This document shows, in pieces, positions 1-7,941 of a stretch of DNA of 28,533 nucleotides (position 1 is the stretch's first letter; each line of letters starts with the position of its first letter). Made by a program: the position numbers and the translations under genes. Origin of the DNA: an uncultured bacterium (GTDB taxonomy: Bacteria > Bacteroidota > Bacteroidia > Bacteroidales > Bacteroidaceae); NCBI GenBank assembly GCA_905215555.1, contig CAJMQU010000057.1, positions 1 through 28,533 on the forward strand. The letters run 5' to 3'. Below the pieces are notes generated by a model, which was given only the letters and a program-made list of their open reading frames with translations, had not been told where the DNA came from and did not search any database.

Positions 1-129
1 ATATGGAGCATTGTACGTTGATAAGACATGCCATTAAGATAATGAAATGGTTATTGGTTCCATATAACATCTGGAAGAAATAATATGTGTGTACCTTTAT
101 GAAAAAATAAGGGCTTTAAAACTTACATT

Positions 130-152
130 AAAGAGATTTTGGAATCTTTTTT
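130..152 (+). terminator. Weak terminator-like hairpin
   Basis: A nine-base-pair stem (AAAGAGATT against AATCTTTTT, one G-U pair) with loop TTGG runs directly into six T residues. The stem is AT-rich and so weak. It could end a gene to the left of the window, but could also be chance in AT-rich DNA. Confidence 0.3.
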
Positions 153-380
153 ATAAGTATATTCGGTGTCATGATTAAAGTAAACAGGTTATATGTAAAA
201 AATGTGTGATATAAAAAAACTGTTCTTATTGTAGGGGAGTACTATTGATATAAGCTCCTTTATTAAATATGTTGTGTTCTGTAGAGAAATGAAAGTACTT
301 GTATTTCTAATATTCAAATAATCAGAACTTTACAACTTTTCTCCAGAAAACCTTTGTTTCCACCCTTTTTTCTTCATTTA

Positions 381-454
381 TTAGAGATTAAATCTTCACC
401 TTTGCAGCATCGTTGATCAGCGAAGTGAACTAAAAACAAAATTTAAATCTCTAA
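381..454 (+). repeat. Inverted repeat flanking the HU-like promoter and leader
   Basis: TTAGAGATTAAAT (381-393) and ATTTAAATCTCTAA (441-454) are complementary over 13 pairs with one bulged base. Between them sits the candidate -7 box and a near-palindrome, CGTTGATCAGCG. The right arm is in the leader just before the start codon, so it could pair in DNA, or serve as a two-site operator. Confidence 0.45.
397..404 (+). promoter_or_regulatory. Possible -7 box of the HU-like gene
   Basis: CACCTTTG differs from the Bacteroides -7 consensus TAnnTTTG at the first base only, and is followed by the usual C. It lies about 60 bases before the ATG. No TTTG is present at the usual 19-21 base spacing upstream, so the call is tentative. 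Confidence 0.35.
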
Positions 455-465
455 AAGAAAAAAGT

Positions 466-972
466 ATGAGTGTAATTTTTAGAACGGTGGAAAGACCGTC
501 AGACCCTCGGGTTGAGGATTCTCCCAAGAAGTATTTCCCACAGTTAATAACATTAGGACAAAGTGTAGACTTGGCATTTATTGCTCAAAAGATGCAGGAA
601 TGTTCTTCACTTTCTATCGGTGATATCCGGAGTACGATGCAGAACTTCGTGGAAAAGCTGAAAGAACAGTTGTTGGAGGGTAAAACGGTAAATATTGCAG
701 GATTGGGCGTGTTTATGCTGTCTGCTAAGTCTAAAGGGGAAGACAAAACTGAAGATGTGACTGCCAAAAGTGTGGAAAGTGTCCGTATCTGTTTCCAGGC
801 CAATAGAGAGCTGAAGATAACCAAAACAGCTACCCGTGCCGGTGAGAAACTGGATTTGGTGAGTCTGGATGATTACCTGAAAGGATTATCGAATGTTCCT
901 TCAGGGAGTGGCTCGGATAGTGGTTCGGGCAATACGCCCGGTGGTGGAGTAGACGAGAATCCGCTTGGATAA
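466..972 (+). CDS. HU-family histone-like DNA-binding protein with Gly/Ser tail
   Basis: 168 residues. Residues 1-125 have the form of the Bacteroidetes HU-related family: an N-terminal strand (SVIFRTVERP), a helix region, and the conserved turn GLGVF at 79-83 that leads into the DNA-binding beta arm in HU/IHF proteins. Residues 146-168 are a low-complexity Gly/Ser/Asp tail (SGSGSDSGSG and on), which classical 90-residue HU lacks. Such proteins bind DNA and are presumed to act on the nucleoid; the specific role of this group is not established. The start is set by an A-rich leader (AAAGAAAAAAGT) directly before the ATG. A 31-residue peptide gene follows 28 bases downstream and then a strong terminator, so the two very likely share one transcript. 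Confidence 0.85.
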   Translation: MSVIFRTVERPSDPRVEDSPKKYFPQLITLGQSVDLAFIAQKMQECSSLSIGDIRSTMQNFVEKLKEQLLEGKTVNIAGLGVFMLSAKSKGEDKTEDVTAKSVESVRICFQANRELKITKTATRAGEKLDLVSLDDYLKGLSNVPSGSGSDSGSGNTPGGGVDENPLG

Positions 973-1000
973 ATTGATAATTAAAAATTAAGAGATCGCT

Positions 1001-1096
1001 ATGAAGAAAACGAGTTGGAATGTGATATTGAAAGTGATTATTGCCATAGCCAGCGCCGTTGCCGGTGTGATTGGCGGACAGGCGATGACTATTTAA
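1001..1096 (+). CDS. Smalltalk-family small membrane peptide
   Basis: A 31-residue peptide beginning MKKTSWNVILKVIIAIASAV and ending GGQAMTI. Two lysines and a tryptophan precede one hydrophobic segment of about 20 residues with small-residue spacing (AIASAVAGVIGG), so it should sit in a membrane. I recognise it as the short Bacteroidales family named 'smalltalk protein', often found next to HU-like genes; its function is unknown. It lies 28 bases after the HU-like gene and 20 bases before a strong terminator, which supports a real, cotranscribed gene. It is too short for ordinary gene callers and easily missed. Confidence 0.8.
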   Translation: MKKTSWNVILKVIIAIASAVAGVIGGQAMTI

Positions 1097-1116
1097 GAAT
1101 AGGTTTGATATGATGT

Positions 1117-1156
1117 AAAGAGCTATTTCCGAAAAACCGGGAATAGCTCTTTTTTT
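1117..1156 (+). terminator. Strong intrinsic terminator after the smalltalk peptide
   Basis: Arms AAAGAGCTATTTCC and GGGAATAGCTCTTT pair over 14 positions with one G-U pair, and the right arm runs into a tract of T residues (to 1156). This ends the HU-like/smalltalk transcript. Confidence 0.9.
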
Positions 1157-1193
1157 GTTTGATAGAATAGGAGTATTTTTGATTAATAAGCAT

Positions 1194-1201
1194 TATCTTT
1201 G
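1194..1201 (+). promoter_or_regulatory. -7 box of dnaB
   Basis: TATCTTTG is an exact match to the Bacteroides -7 consensus. It sits in GCATTATCTTTGC, the same 13 bases found before lepA. No correctly spaced -33 TTTG is visible. It lies 68 bases before the dnaB start and just after the preceding terminator. Confidence 0.6.
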
Positions 1202-1269
1202 CCATCCCCTTTTCTGAAAAGTATCAGTGGAGAGGGTATAGGTAATTTATAATTTGTAGCATTCAAGAA

Positions 1270-2829
1270 ATGGCAGAACAGAAAAGAACTCCCCGAAGTA
1301 ATTCTAAAACAAAAGTGCAGCCGGTAACTGATTACGGACGTATTCAGCCGCAAGCACCGGAGTTGGAAGAAGCTGTATTGGGAGCATTGATGATAGAGAA
1401 AGACGCTTATTCATTGGTAAGTGAAATTCTGCGTCCGGAGTCTTTTTATGAACACCGGCACCAGTTGATTTATTCCGCTATCACCGACCTGGCCGTGAAT
1501 CAGAAGCCGGTGGATATCCTGACTGTGAAAGAACAGCTTGCCAAACGCGGAGATTTGGAAGAGGTGGGTGGTCCGTTCTATATCACCCAGTTAAGTAGTA
1601 AGGTCGCTTCTTCGGCACACATTGAATATCATGCCCGCATCATCGCACAGAAGGCATTGGCTCGCGAACTGATTACATTTACCAGCAATGTGCAGAGTAA
1701 AGCCTTTGATGAAACTCTGGACGTAGATGACCTGATGCAGGAGGCCGAGGGAAAATTGTTTGAGATCTCCCAGCAGAACATGAAGAAGGATTATACACAG
1801 ATTAATCCTGTTATTGCCGAAGCCTATCAGCAGATTCAAACGGCTGCTGCCCGTACTGATGGTTTAAGTGGTTTAGAAAGTGGCTTTACCAAACTTGATA
1901 AGATGACTTCCGGTTGGCAAAAATCCGACCTTATCATTATTGCGGCACGTCCTGCCATGGGTAAAACGGCATTCGTTCTTTCTATGGCGAAGAATATAGC
2001 TGTGAATTATCGCAATGCGGTGGCTGTGTTCTCGCTTGAAATGAGTAACGTACAGTTGGTGAATCGTTTGATCTCCAATGCGTGCGAAATCCCGAGTGAG
2101 AAAATTAAGAGTGGACAGTTGGCGGATTATGAGTGGCAACAGTTGGATTATAAGTTGCGTGACCTTCTGGATGCCCCATTGTATGTAGATGATACGCCTT
2201 CGTTGTCAGTATTTGAACTTCGTACGAAAGCTCGTCGTCTGGTGCGCGAACATGGGGTGAAAATCATCATTATCGACTACCTTCAGTTGATGAATGCGAG
2301 CGGTATGTCGTTCGGTAGTCGTCAGGAAGAGGTAAGTACCATTTCACGTTCGTTGAAGGGGTTGGCGAAGGAACTGAATATCCCCATTATAGCTCTGTCG
2401 CAGTTGAACCGTGGTGTGGAAAACCGTGAGGGTGAGGAAGGTAAACGTCCGCAGTTGAGTGACTTGCGTGAATCGGGAGCCATAGAGCAGGATGCCGATA
2501 TGGTATGTTTCATTCACCGTCCTGAATATTATAAGATTTATACTTCGCAAGACGGTACGGATTTGCGCGGTATGGCGGAGATTATTATTGCCAAGCATCG
2601 TAATGGTGCGGTAGGTGATGTGAGGTTGCGCTTTATCGGTCAGTATACCCGTTTCCAAAATCCGGAGGATGATATGATGATTCCGCAACCGGTAGAAGGC
2701 GGTGGCGGGTTAATAGGTTCAAAGATGAATGCTGCAAGTGATGGCAGTATACCGCCTCCTGTTGACTTTGCCCCTCAAACGGATAATCCGTTCGGGGGAG
2801 TGGGGACGGATGGACCGTTGCCGTTCTGA
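1270..2829 (+). CDS. dnaB: Replicative DNA helicase DnaB
   Basis: 519 residues. DnaB is the hexameric 5'-3' helicase that unwinds DNA at the replication fork and docks primase and the clamp-loader complex. An N-terminal DnaB domain (about 25-130: QAPELEEAVLGALM, then the NQKPVDILTV region) is followed by a linker and a RecA-type ATPase. Walker A is ARPAMGKTAF with the GKT at 231-233. Walker B is IIIIDYLQLM around 331-340. The SQLNRGVE and RESGAIEQDAD motifs follow. The C-terminal 50 residues are Gly/Pro-rich and probably disordered. Length is slightly above the E. coli protein because of an N-terminal basic tail and this C-terminal tail. It has its own promoter and terminator, so it appears to be transcribed alone. 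Confidence 0.97.
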   Translation: MAEQKRTPRSNSKTKVQPVTDYGRIQPQAPELEEAVLGALMIEKDAYSLVSEILRPESFYEHRHQLIYSAITDLAVNQKPVDILTVKEQLAKRGDLEEVGGPFYITQLSSKVASSAHIEYHARIIAQKALARELITFTSNVQSKAFDETLDVDDLMQEAEGKLFEISQQNMKKDYTQINPVIAEAYQQIQTAAARTDGLSGLESGFTKLDKMTSGWQKSDLIIIAARPAMGKTAFVLSMAKNIAVNYRNAVAVFSLEMSNVQLVNRLISNACEIPSEKIKSGQLADYEWQQLDYKLRDLLDAPLYVDDTPSLSVFELRTKARRLVREHGVKIIIIDYLQLMNASGMSFGSRQEEVSTISRSLKGLAKELNIPIIALSQLNRGVENREGEEGKRPQLSDLRESGAIEQDADMVCFIHRPEYYKIYTSQDGTDLRGMAEIIIAKHRNGAVGDVRLRFIGQYTRFQNPEDDMMIPQPVEGGGGLIGSKMNAASDGSIPPPVDFAPQTDNPFGGVGTDGPLPF

Positions 2830-2864
2830 GTTTGGGATAATTTACGGAAGTATTTTAATAGGGT

Positions 2865-2905
2865 AGCCGGAATTACTTTTTATCAAGTAGTTTCGGCTCT
2901 TTTTA
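2865..2905 (+). terminator. Terminator after dnaB
   Basis: AGCCGGAATTACT (2865-2877) and AGTAGTTTCGGCT (2886-2898) form a 13-pair stem with two G-U pairs and an 8-base loop, followed by CTTTTT. It lies 35 bases after the dnaB stop. Confidence 0.85.
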
Positions 2906-2949
2906 TTATTTTCTTTTCAGATAATTCCCTGTCATCCAAAAAAACTTTG

Positions 2950-2957
2950 TAATTTTG
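2950..2957 (+). promoter_or_regulatory. -7 box of pheT
   Basis: TAATTTTG fits TAnnTTTG exactly and lies 35 bases before the pheT ATG and 45 bases after the dnaB terminator stem. No clear -33 TTTG is seen at the normal spacing. Confidence 0.55.
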
Positions 2958-2992
2958 CGGGTCACTTTTGAAAACAATAAAAAATTAATGAT

Positions 2993-5455
2993 ATGAATAT
3001 CTCTTATAATTGGTTGAAAGAGTATGTCGATTTCGATTTGGCACCGGAAGAAGTTGCGGCTGCATTAACTTCTATTGGCTTGGAAACAGGAAGTGTAGAA
3101 GAAGTACAGACGATTAAAGGCGGACTGGAAGGGCTCGTTATCGGTGAAGTGTTGACATGCATTCCTCATCCGAATTCAGACCACATGCACGTGACTACTG
3201 TGAATCTGGGACAAGGGGAACCTGTGCAGATCGTATGTGGTGCGCCGAATGTGGCTGCCGGTCAGAAAGTGGTGGTTGCCACTTTGGGTGCTAAACTCTA
3301 TGACGGGGATGAATGTTTTACGATTAAGAAGTCAAAACTTCGTGGCATTGAGTCTAACGGAATGATTTGTGCAGAAGACGAAATCGGTATCGGTACGGAT
3401 CATGCTGGTATCATTGTATTGCCGGCGGATGCGGTTCCGGGTACTCTTGCCAAAGACTATTATAACATCAAGAGCGACTATGTGCTGGAAGTAGATATCA
3501 CTCCGAACCGTGCTGATGCTTGTTCGCACTATGGTGTAGCTCGTGATTTGTATGCTTATCTGGTGCAGAATAATAAACCGACCTCCTTGAAGAAGCCGTT
3601 GGTAGATGCTTTTGCTGTTGAAAACCATGATTTGGACATCAAGGTGACAGTTGAAAACAGTGAAGCGTGTCCTCGTTATGCCGGTGTGACAGTGAAAGGT
3701 GTGACGGTGAAGGAAAGTCCGGAATGGTTGCAGAACAAACTTCGTATCATCGGACTGCGTCCTATTAATAATGTGGTAGATATCACGAATTATATCGTTC
3801 ATGCGTTCGGTCAACCGCTGCATTGCTTCGATGCGGATAAAATAGAAGGTGGCGAAGTTATCGTGAAAACGATGTCCGAAGGAACTCCGTTTGTTACGCT
3901 GGATGGTGTAGAACGTAAATTGTCTGACCGCGATCTGATGATTTGTGATAAGGAGAAACCTATGTGTATCGCCGGTGTATTTGGTGGTCTGGATTCCGGT
4001 TCTACGGAAACCACTAAAGATGTCTTCCTGGAAAGTGCTTATTTTCATCCGACATGGGTACGTAAAACCGCCCGCCGTCATGGACTGAATACGGATGCTT
4101 CTTTCCGCTTCGAAAGGGGAATTGATCCCAATATCACTATTTACTGTCTGAAACTGGCTGCTATGATGGTAAAAGAACTGGCTGGTGGTACCATTTCTTC
4201 TGAAGTGAAGGATATATGTGTGGCTCCCGCTCAGGATTTCGTGGTAGAACTGGCTTATGAAAAAGTAAATTCATTGGTAGGTAAAGTTATTCCGGTGGAT
4301 ACTATCAAGAGCATCGTCTCCAGTCTGGAAATGAAAATAACCAATGAGACGGCAGAAGGTTTGACGTTGGCTGTACCGCCTTATCGTGTAGATGTACAGC
4401 GCGACTGTGATGTCATTGAAGATATTCTCCGTATTTACGGATATAACAATGTCGAAATTCCGTCTACGTTGAAGTCAAGCTTGACTACGAAGGGGGAACA
4501 TGATAAGTCTAATAAATTGCAGAACCTCGTAGCTGAGCAGTTGGTCGGTTGTGGTTTCAATGAGATTCTGAATAACTCATTGACTCGTGCTGCTTATTAC
4601 GACGGAATGGAGACCTATCCTTCCAAGAATCTGGTGATGTTGCTGAATCCGTTGAGCACAGATCTGAATGCTATGCGCCAGACCTTATTGTTTGGTGGTT
4701 TGGAAAGTATCTCTCACAATGCCAACCGTAAAAATGCCGACTTGAAGTTCTTCGAATTCGGGAACTGTTACTATTTCAACGAAGAGAAGAAGAATCCGGA
4801 AAAGTCGTTGGCTGCCTATACTGAGAATTATCATCTTGGTTTGTGGGTAACAGGTAAGAAAGTTTCCAATTCATGGGCACATCCTGACGAAGAAAGCTCT
4901 GTATATGAACTGAAAGCTTATGTGGAGAATATTTTCCTCCGTTTGGGGCTGAATATGAGAAATCTGGTGGTAGGTAATCTGACGGATGACGTCTATGCAA
5001 CTGCCTTGTCTGTTCAGACGAAAGGCGGAAAGCGTCTTGCAACTTTCGGTATTGTAACGAAGAAGATTCTGAAAGCTTTCGATATTGACAATGAAGTGTA
5101 TTATGCTGATTTGAACTGGAAAGAGTTGATGAAAGCCATCCGTACTGTAAAGATCAGTTATAAGGAGATTTCTAAGTTCCCGGCTGTGAAACGAGACCTT
5201 GCTCTGTTGCTTGATAAAAAGGTGCAATTCGCAGAAATAGAGAAGATAGCTTACGATACAGAGAAAAAGTTGCTGAAAGAAGTATCTCTCTTCGACGTTT
5301 ATGAAGGCAAGAATCTGGAAGCAGGAAAGAAATCATATGCAGTGAGCTTCTTGTTGCAGGACGAGACACAGACATTGAATGATAAGGTGATTGATAAAAT
5401 CATGTCGAAACTCGTGAAGAATCTGGAAGAAAAATTGGATGCCAAGCTGCGCTAA
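2993..5455 (+). CDS. pheT: Phenylalanyl-tRNA synthetase, beta subunit
   Basis: 820 residues, the usual length for bacterial PheT. With PheS it forms the alpha2-beta2 enzyme that charges tRNA-Phe; the beta chain carries tRNA-binding and editing domains. In order: N-terminal B1 start (MNISYNWLKEYVDF), an OB-fold tRNA-binding domain (about 40-150: PNSDHMHVTTVNLG, CGAPNV), the B3/B4 editing domain (about 210-385, with PINNVVDITNYI and FDADKI), B5 (about 405-475), a catalytic-like core, and a C-terminal ferredoxin-fold anticodon-binding domain starting near 725 (SKFPAVKRDLALLLDKK). The partner pheS is not in this window, so the two subunits are unlinked here. The yebC-family gene starts 37 bases later with no terminator between, so the two are probably cotranscribed. 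Confidence 0.97.
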   Translation: MNISYNWLKEYVDFDLAPEEVAAALTSIGLETGSVEEVQTIKGGLEGLVIGEVLTCIPHPNSDHMHVTTVNLGQGEPVQIVCGAPNVAAGQKVVVATLGAKLYDGDECFTIKKSKLRGIESNGMICAEDEIGIGTDHAGIIVLPADAVPGTLAKDYYNIKSDYVLEVDITPNRADACSHYGVARDLYAYLVQNNKPTSLKKPLVDAFAVENHDLDIKVTVENSEACPRYAGVTVKGVTVKESPEWLQNKLRIIGLRPINNVVDITNYIVHAFGQPLHCFDADKIEGGEVIVKTMSEGTPFVTLDGVERKLSDRDLMICDKEKPMCIAGVFGGLDSGSTETTKDVFLESAYFHPTWVRKTARRHGLNTDASFRFERGIDPNITIYCLKLAAMMVKELAGGTISSEVKDICVAPAQDFVVELAYEKVNSLVGKVIPVDTIKSIVSSLEMKITNETAEGLTLAVPPYRVDVQRDCDVIEDILRIYGYNNVEIPSTLKSSLTTKGEHDKSNKLQNLVAEQLVGCGFNEILNNSLTRAAYYDGMETYPSKNLVMLLNPLSTDLNAMRQTLLFGGLESISHNANRKNADLKFFEFGNCYYFNEEKKNPEKSLAAYTENYHLGLWVTGKKVSNSWAHPDEESSVYELKAYVENIFLRLGLNMRNLVVGNLTDDVYATALSVQTKGGKRLATFGIVTKKILKAFDIDNEVYYADLNWKELMKAIRTVKISYKEISKFPAVKRDLALLLDKKVQFAEIEKIAYDTEKKLLKEVSLFDVYEGKNLEAGKKSYAVSFLLQDETQTLNDKVIDKIMSKLVKNLEEKLDAKLR

Positions 5456-5492
5456 TTAATAATTAAATAATTAATATTAAAATATAAAACCA

Positions 5493-6230
5493 ATGGGAAG
5501 AGCGTTTGAATATAGAAAAGCTGCCAAATTGAAGAGATGGGGTCACATGGCGAAGACCTTTACAAGACTGGGTAAACAAATTGCTATTGCTGTAAAGGCT
5601 GGTGGCCCGGAGCCGGAAAACAATCCGACGTTGCGTTCTGTTATCGCTACTTGTAAACGTGAAAACATGCCGAAAGATAACATCGACCGCGCTATTAAGA
5701 ATGCGATGGGTAAGGACCAGAGCGATTACAAAGGAATGACTTACGAAGGATACGGTCCTCACGGTATTGCTGTATTCGTAGATACCTTGACCGACAATAC
5801 TACCCGTACAGTTGCTGATGTACGTTCTGTATTCAATAAGTTTGGTGGAAACTTGGGAACTATGGGTTCATTGGCTTTCTTGTTTGATCATAAGTGTATG
5901 TTTACTTTCAAGAAAAAAGACGATGTGGACATGGAAGAACTTATTCTCGACTTGATTGATTATGACGTAGATGATGAGTTCGAAGAGGATGAAGAAGAAG
6001 GTACAATCACTATTTATGGAGATCCGAAGAGCTATGCGGCTATTCAGAAGCATCTGGAAGAATATGGCTTCGAAGATGTCGGTGGTGAATTTACCTATAT
6101 TCCTAACGATACAAAAGAGGTTACTCCTGAACAACGTGAGACTATCGATAAGATGATAGAACGTCTCGAAGAATTTGATGACGTACAAACGGTTTATACC
6201 AACATGAAACCGGAAGAGAGTGAAGACTAA
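5493..6230 (+). CDS. YebC/TACO1-family translation-associated protein
   Basis: 245 residues. The N-terminus MGRAFEYRKAAKLKRWGHMAK, the stretch GGPEPENNPTLR and the block YEGYGPHGIAVFVDTLTDN are diagnostic of the YebC family. Members have been described as DNA-binding regulators (PmpR) and, more recently, as ribosome-associated factors that help translation through proline-rich or stalled stretches (TACO1 in mitochondria). Which applies here cannot be read from sequence. The central part contains an acidic run (DDEFEEDEEEG, about 164-174) longer than in many homologues. It follows pheT closely and its TAA overlaps the ATG of the TSCPD gene by one base (TAATG), which implies coupled translation. 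Confidence 0.93.
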   Translation: MGRAFEYRKAAKLKRWGHMAKTFTRLGKQIAIAVKAGGPEPENNPTLRSVIATCKRENMPKDNIDRAIKNAMGKDQSDYKGMTYEGYGPHGIAVFVDTLTDNTTRTVADVRSVFNKFGGNLGTMGSLAFLFDHKCMFTFKKKDDVDMEELILDLIDYDVDDEFEEDEEEGTITIYGDPKSYAAIQKHLEEYGFEDVGGEFTYIPNDTKEVTPEQRETIDKMIERLEEFDDVQTVYTNMKPEESED

Positions 6231-6475
6231 TGAAGTATATTTATAAAACTCAAGGTACGTGCAGTTCTCACATTGAATTGGAAATAGAAAATAATATAAT
6301 AACGGATATTGCATTTTGGGGAGGTTGTAACGGTAACTTACAGGGTATCTCTCGATTAGTAAAAGGAATGTCGGTAGGTGATGTGCTTTCTCGCCTGGAA
6401 GGAGTCCGTTGCGGAAGACGTTCCACCTCTTGTCCGGACCAGTTGTGTCGCGCACTGCATGAAATGGGATTCTAA
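6230..6475 (+). CDS. Small TSCPD-domain protein (TIGR03905 type)
   Basis: 81 residues with cysteines at 11, 33, 61, 68 and 73 and the name-giving motif TSCPD at 66-70. This matches the stand-alone family related to the C-terminal TSCPD domain of some ribonucleotide reductases. Four of the cysteines are conserved in the family, so metal binding is likely, but the function is unknown. Its start codon overlaps the stop of the yebC-family gene by one base, so it is the last gene of a pheT-yebC-TSCPD unit that ends at the terminator at 6507. Confidence 0.88.
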   Translation: MKYIYKTQGTCSSHIELEIENNIITDIAFWGGCNGNLQGISRLVKGMSVGDVLSRLEGVRCGRRSTSCPDQLCRALHEMGF

Positions 6476-6506
6476 CTCAATCCCTGTACTTTTAGAAAAT
6501 ATAGTT

Positions 6507-6542
6507 AGCCTCGGTATTTCAAAATACCGGGGCTTCTTTTTT
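6507..6542 (+). terminator. Terminator after the TSCPD gene
   Basis: AGCCTCGGTATTT (6507-6519) pairs with AAATACCGGGGCT (6522-6534) with one G-U pair; the innermost pairs must open to make a loop. A TTCTTTTTT tail follows. It closes the pheT-yebC-TSCPD unit. Confidence 0.9.
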
Positions 6543-6576
6543 GAACTGAAAACCTAGTTCGCTTGTTATTATTTCG

Positions 6577-6584
6577 TAATTTTA
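6577..6584 (+). promoter_or_regulatory. Possible -7 box of the Nramp gene
   Basis: TAATTTTA differs from TAnnTTTG only at the last base and lies 20 bases before the ATG, in the gap between the previous terminator and the gene. No iron- or manganese-type operator was recognised nearby. Confidence 0.4.
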
Positions 6585-6604
6585 CGCCATTAAAATAACG
6601 AACA

Positions 6605-7867
6605 ATGAAAAATATTCTGAAAGACTTGAAACGTCGAGACCACAAACGATATCTGGGCGGGCTGGACGTATTTAAATATATCGGTCCGGGGTTGTTGGTA
6701 ACGGTTGGTTTTATTGATCCGGGAAACTGGGCTTCTAACTTTGCAGCAGGTTCGGAATTTGGTTATTCCTTGTTGTGGGTAGTAACTTTATCAACGATAA
6801 TGTTGATTGTATTGCAGCACAATGTAGCCCACTTGGGTATTGTAACGGGGTTGTGTTTGTCGGAAGCAGCTACAAAATATACTCCTAAATGGGTATCCCG
6901 TCCGATTCTAGGTACTGCGGTGCTTGCTTCTATATCGACCTCACTTGCTGAGATTCTCGGAGGGGCCATTGCATTGGAAATGCTTTTTGATATCCCGATT
7001 ATCTGGGGGGCAGTATTGACAACGATCTTTGTCGTGATTATGCTTTTTACGAACTCATATAAAAAAATAGAACGTTCCATTATCGCATTTGTCTCTGTAA
7101 TCGGACTTTCTTTTATTTATGAACTTTTTCTGGTAAAGATTGACTGGCCGTTGGCTGCGGAGGGATGGGTGACACCGGCTTTTCCAAAAGGAAGTATGCT
7201 GATTATTATGAGTGTGCTGGGAGCGGTTGTGATGCCACATAACCTGTTTTTACATTCGGAGGTGATACAGAGCCACGAATACAATAAGCAGGATGATTCT
7301 TCTATACGGAAAGTGTTGAAATATGAATTGTTTGATACGCTCTTCTCTATGATTGTAGGCTGGGCTATTAATAGTGCCATGATATTGTTGGCTGCTGCTA
7401 CTTTCTTTAAAAGCGGCATTCAGGTTGAAGAGTTGCAGCAGGCTAAGTCTTTGTTAGAACCCTTGCTTGGAAATAGTGCGGCCATAGTGTTTGCTCTGGC
7501 ATTGCTGATGGCGGGTATATCTTCCACCATTACCAGCGGTATGGCGGCAGGTTCTATTTTTGCCGGCATCTTCGGAGAGTCTTATCATATCAAGGATAGC
7601 CACTCGCAGGTAGGGGTGATTCTTTCATTAGGTATTGCGTTGCTGCTGATATTCTTTATTGGTGATCCTTTCAAAGGATTGCTGATTTCGCAGATGGTGC
7701 TGAGCATACAGCTACCGTTTACCGTTTTCCTGCAAGTGGGACTGACATCTTCGCGCAAGGTAATGGGACAATACGTCAACAGTAAATGGAGTAGTTTTGT
7801 GCTGTATGCTATTGCCGGCATTGTGACGGTATTGAATATTATGCTATTGATATCCGAATTGCCATAA
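6605..7867 (+). CDS. Nramp-family divalent metal transporter (Mn2+/Fe2+ type)
   Basis: 420 residues with about eleven hydrophobic segments. The two metal-site motifs are intact: DPGN in TM1 (D38, N41 in GFIDPGNWASN) and AxxMPHN in TM6 (A207, M210, H212, N213 in AVVMPHNLFLHSEV). The TM6 methionine is typical of transition-metal Nramps that use the proton gradient to import Mn2+ and Fe2+; Mg2+- and Al3+-type relatives lack it. The inner-membrane location and proton coupling are inferred from the family. It stands between a strong terminator and an exonuclease III gene 74 bases downstream. No terminator was seen after it, so read-through into the next genes is possible. Confidence 0.93.
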   Translation: MKNILKDLKRRDHKRYLGGLDVFKYIGPGLLVTVGFIDPGNWASNFAAGSEFGYSLLWVVTLSTIMLIVLQHNVAHLGIVTGLCLSEAATKYTPKWVSRPILGTAVLASISTSLAEILGGAIALEMLFDIPIIWGAVLTTIFVVIMLFTNSYKKIERSIIAFVSVIGLSFIYELFLVKIDWPLAAEGWVTPAFPKGSMLIIMSVLGAVVMPHNLFLHSEVIQSHEYNKQDDSSIRKVLKYELFDTLFSMIVGWAINSAMILLAAATFFKSGIQVEELQQAKSLLEPLLGNSAAIVFALALLMAGISSTITSGMAAGSIFAGIFGESYHIKDSHSQVGVILSLGIALLLIFFIGDPFKGLLISQMVLSIQLPFTVFLQVGLTSSRKVMGQYVNSKWSSFVLYAIAGIVTVLNIMLLISELP

Positions 7868-7941
7868 GATGGGAATATTTGATGAATCGAATTTCAAACT
7901 ATATATTGGAATGAAAGATATAATACAAAATAATAAATGAT

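Larger units (their letters stand above)
1..465. other. AT-rich gene-free stretch before the HU-like gene
   Basis: No convincing coding frame is seen on either strand. The stretch is very AT-rich and contains one weak terminator-like hairpin near 130-152. Its right end holds the presumed promoter and 5' leader of the HU-like gene. The upstream neighbour lies outside the window, so part of this may be the tail of another transcription unit. Confidence 0.6.

Noticed and set aside
3332..4081. 249-codon open frame on the minus strand inside pheT
   Set aside because: It lies wholly antisense to a clear pheT, resembles no family and follows the codon pattern of the opposite strand.
5456..5492. AATTAA repeats between pheT and the yebC-family gene
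   Set aside because: Short, AT-rich and without a stable stem or T tract; likely a chance feature of an A/T-rich leader.
5868..6455. 195-codon minus-strand frame across the yebC-family and TSCPD genes
   Set aside because: It spans two well-recognised plus-strand genes and their overlap, with no family resemblance of its own.
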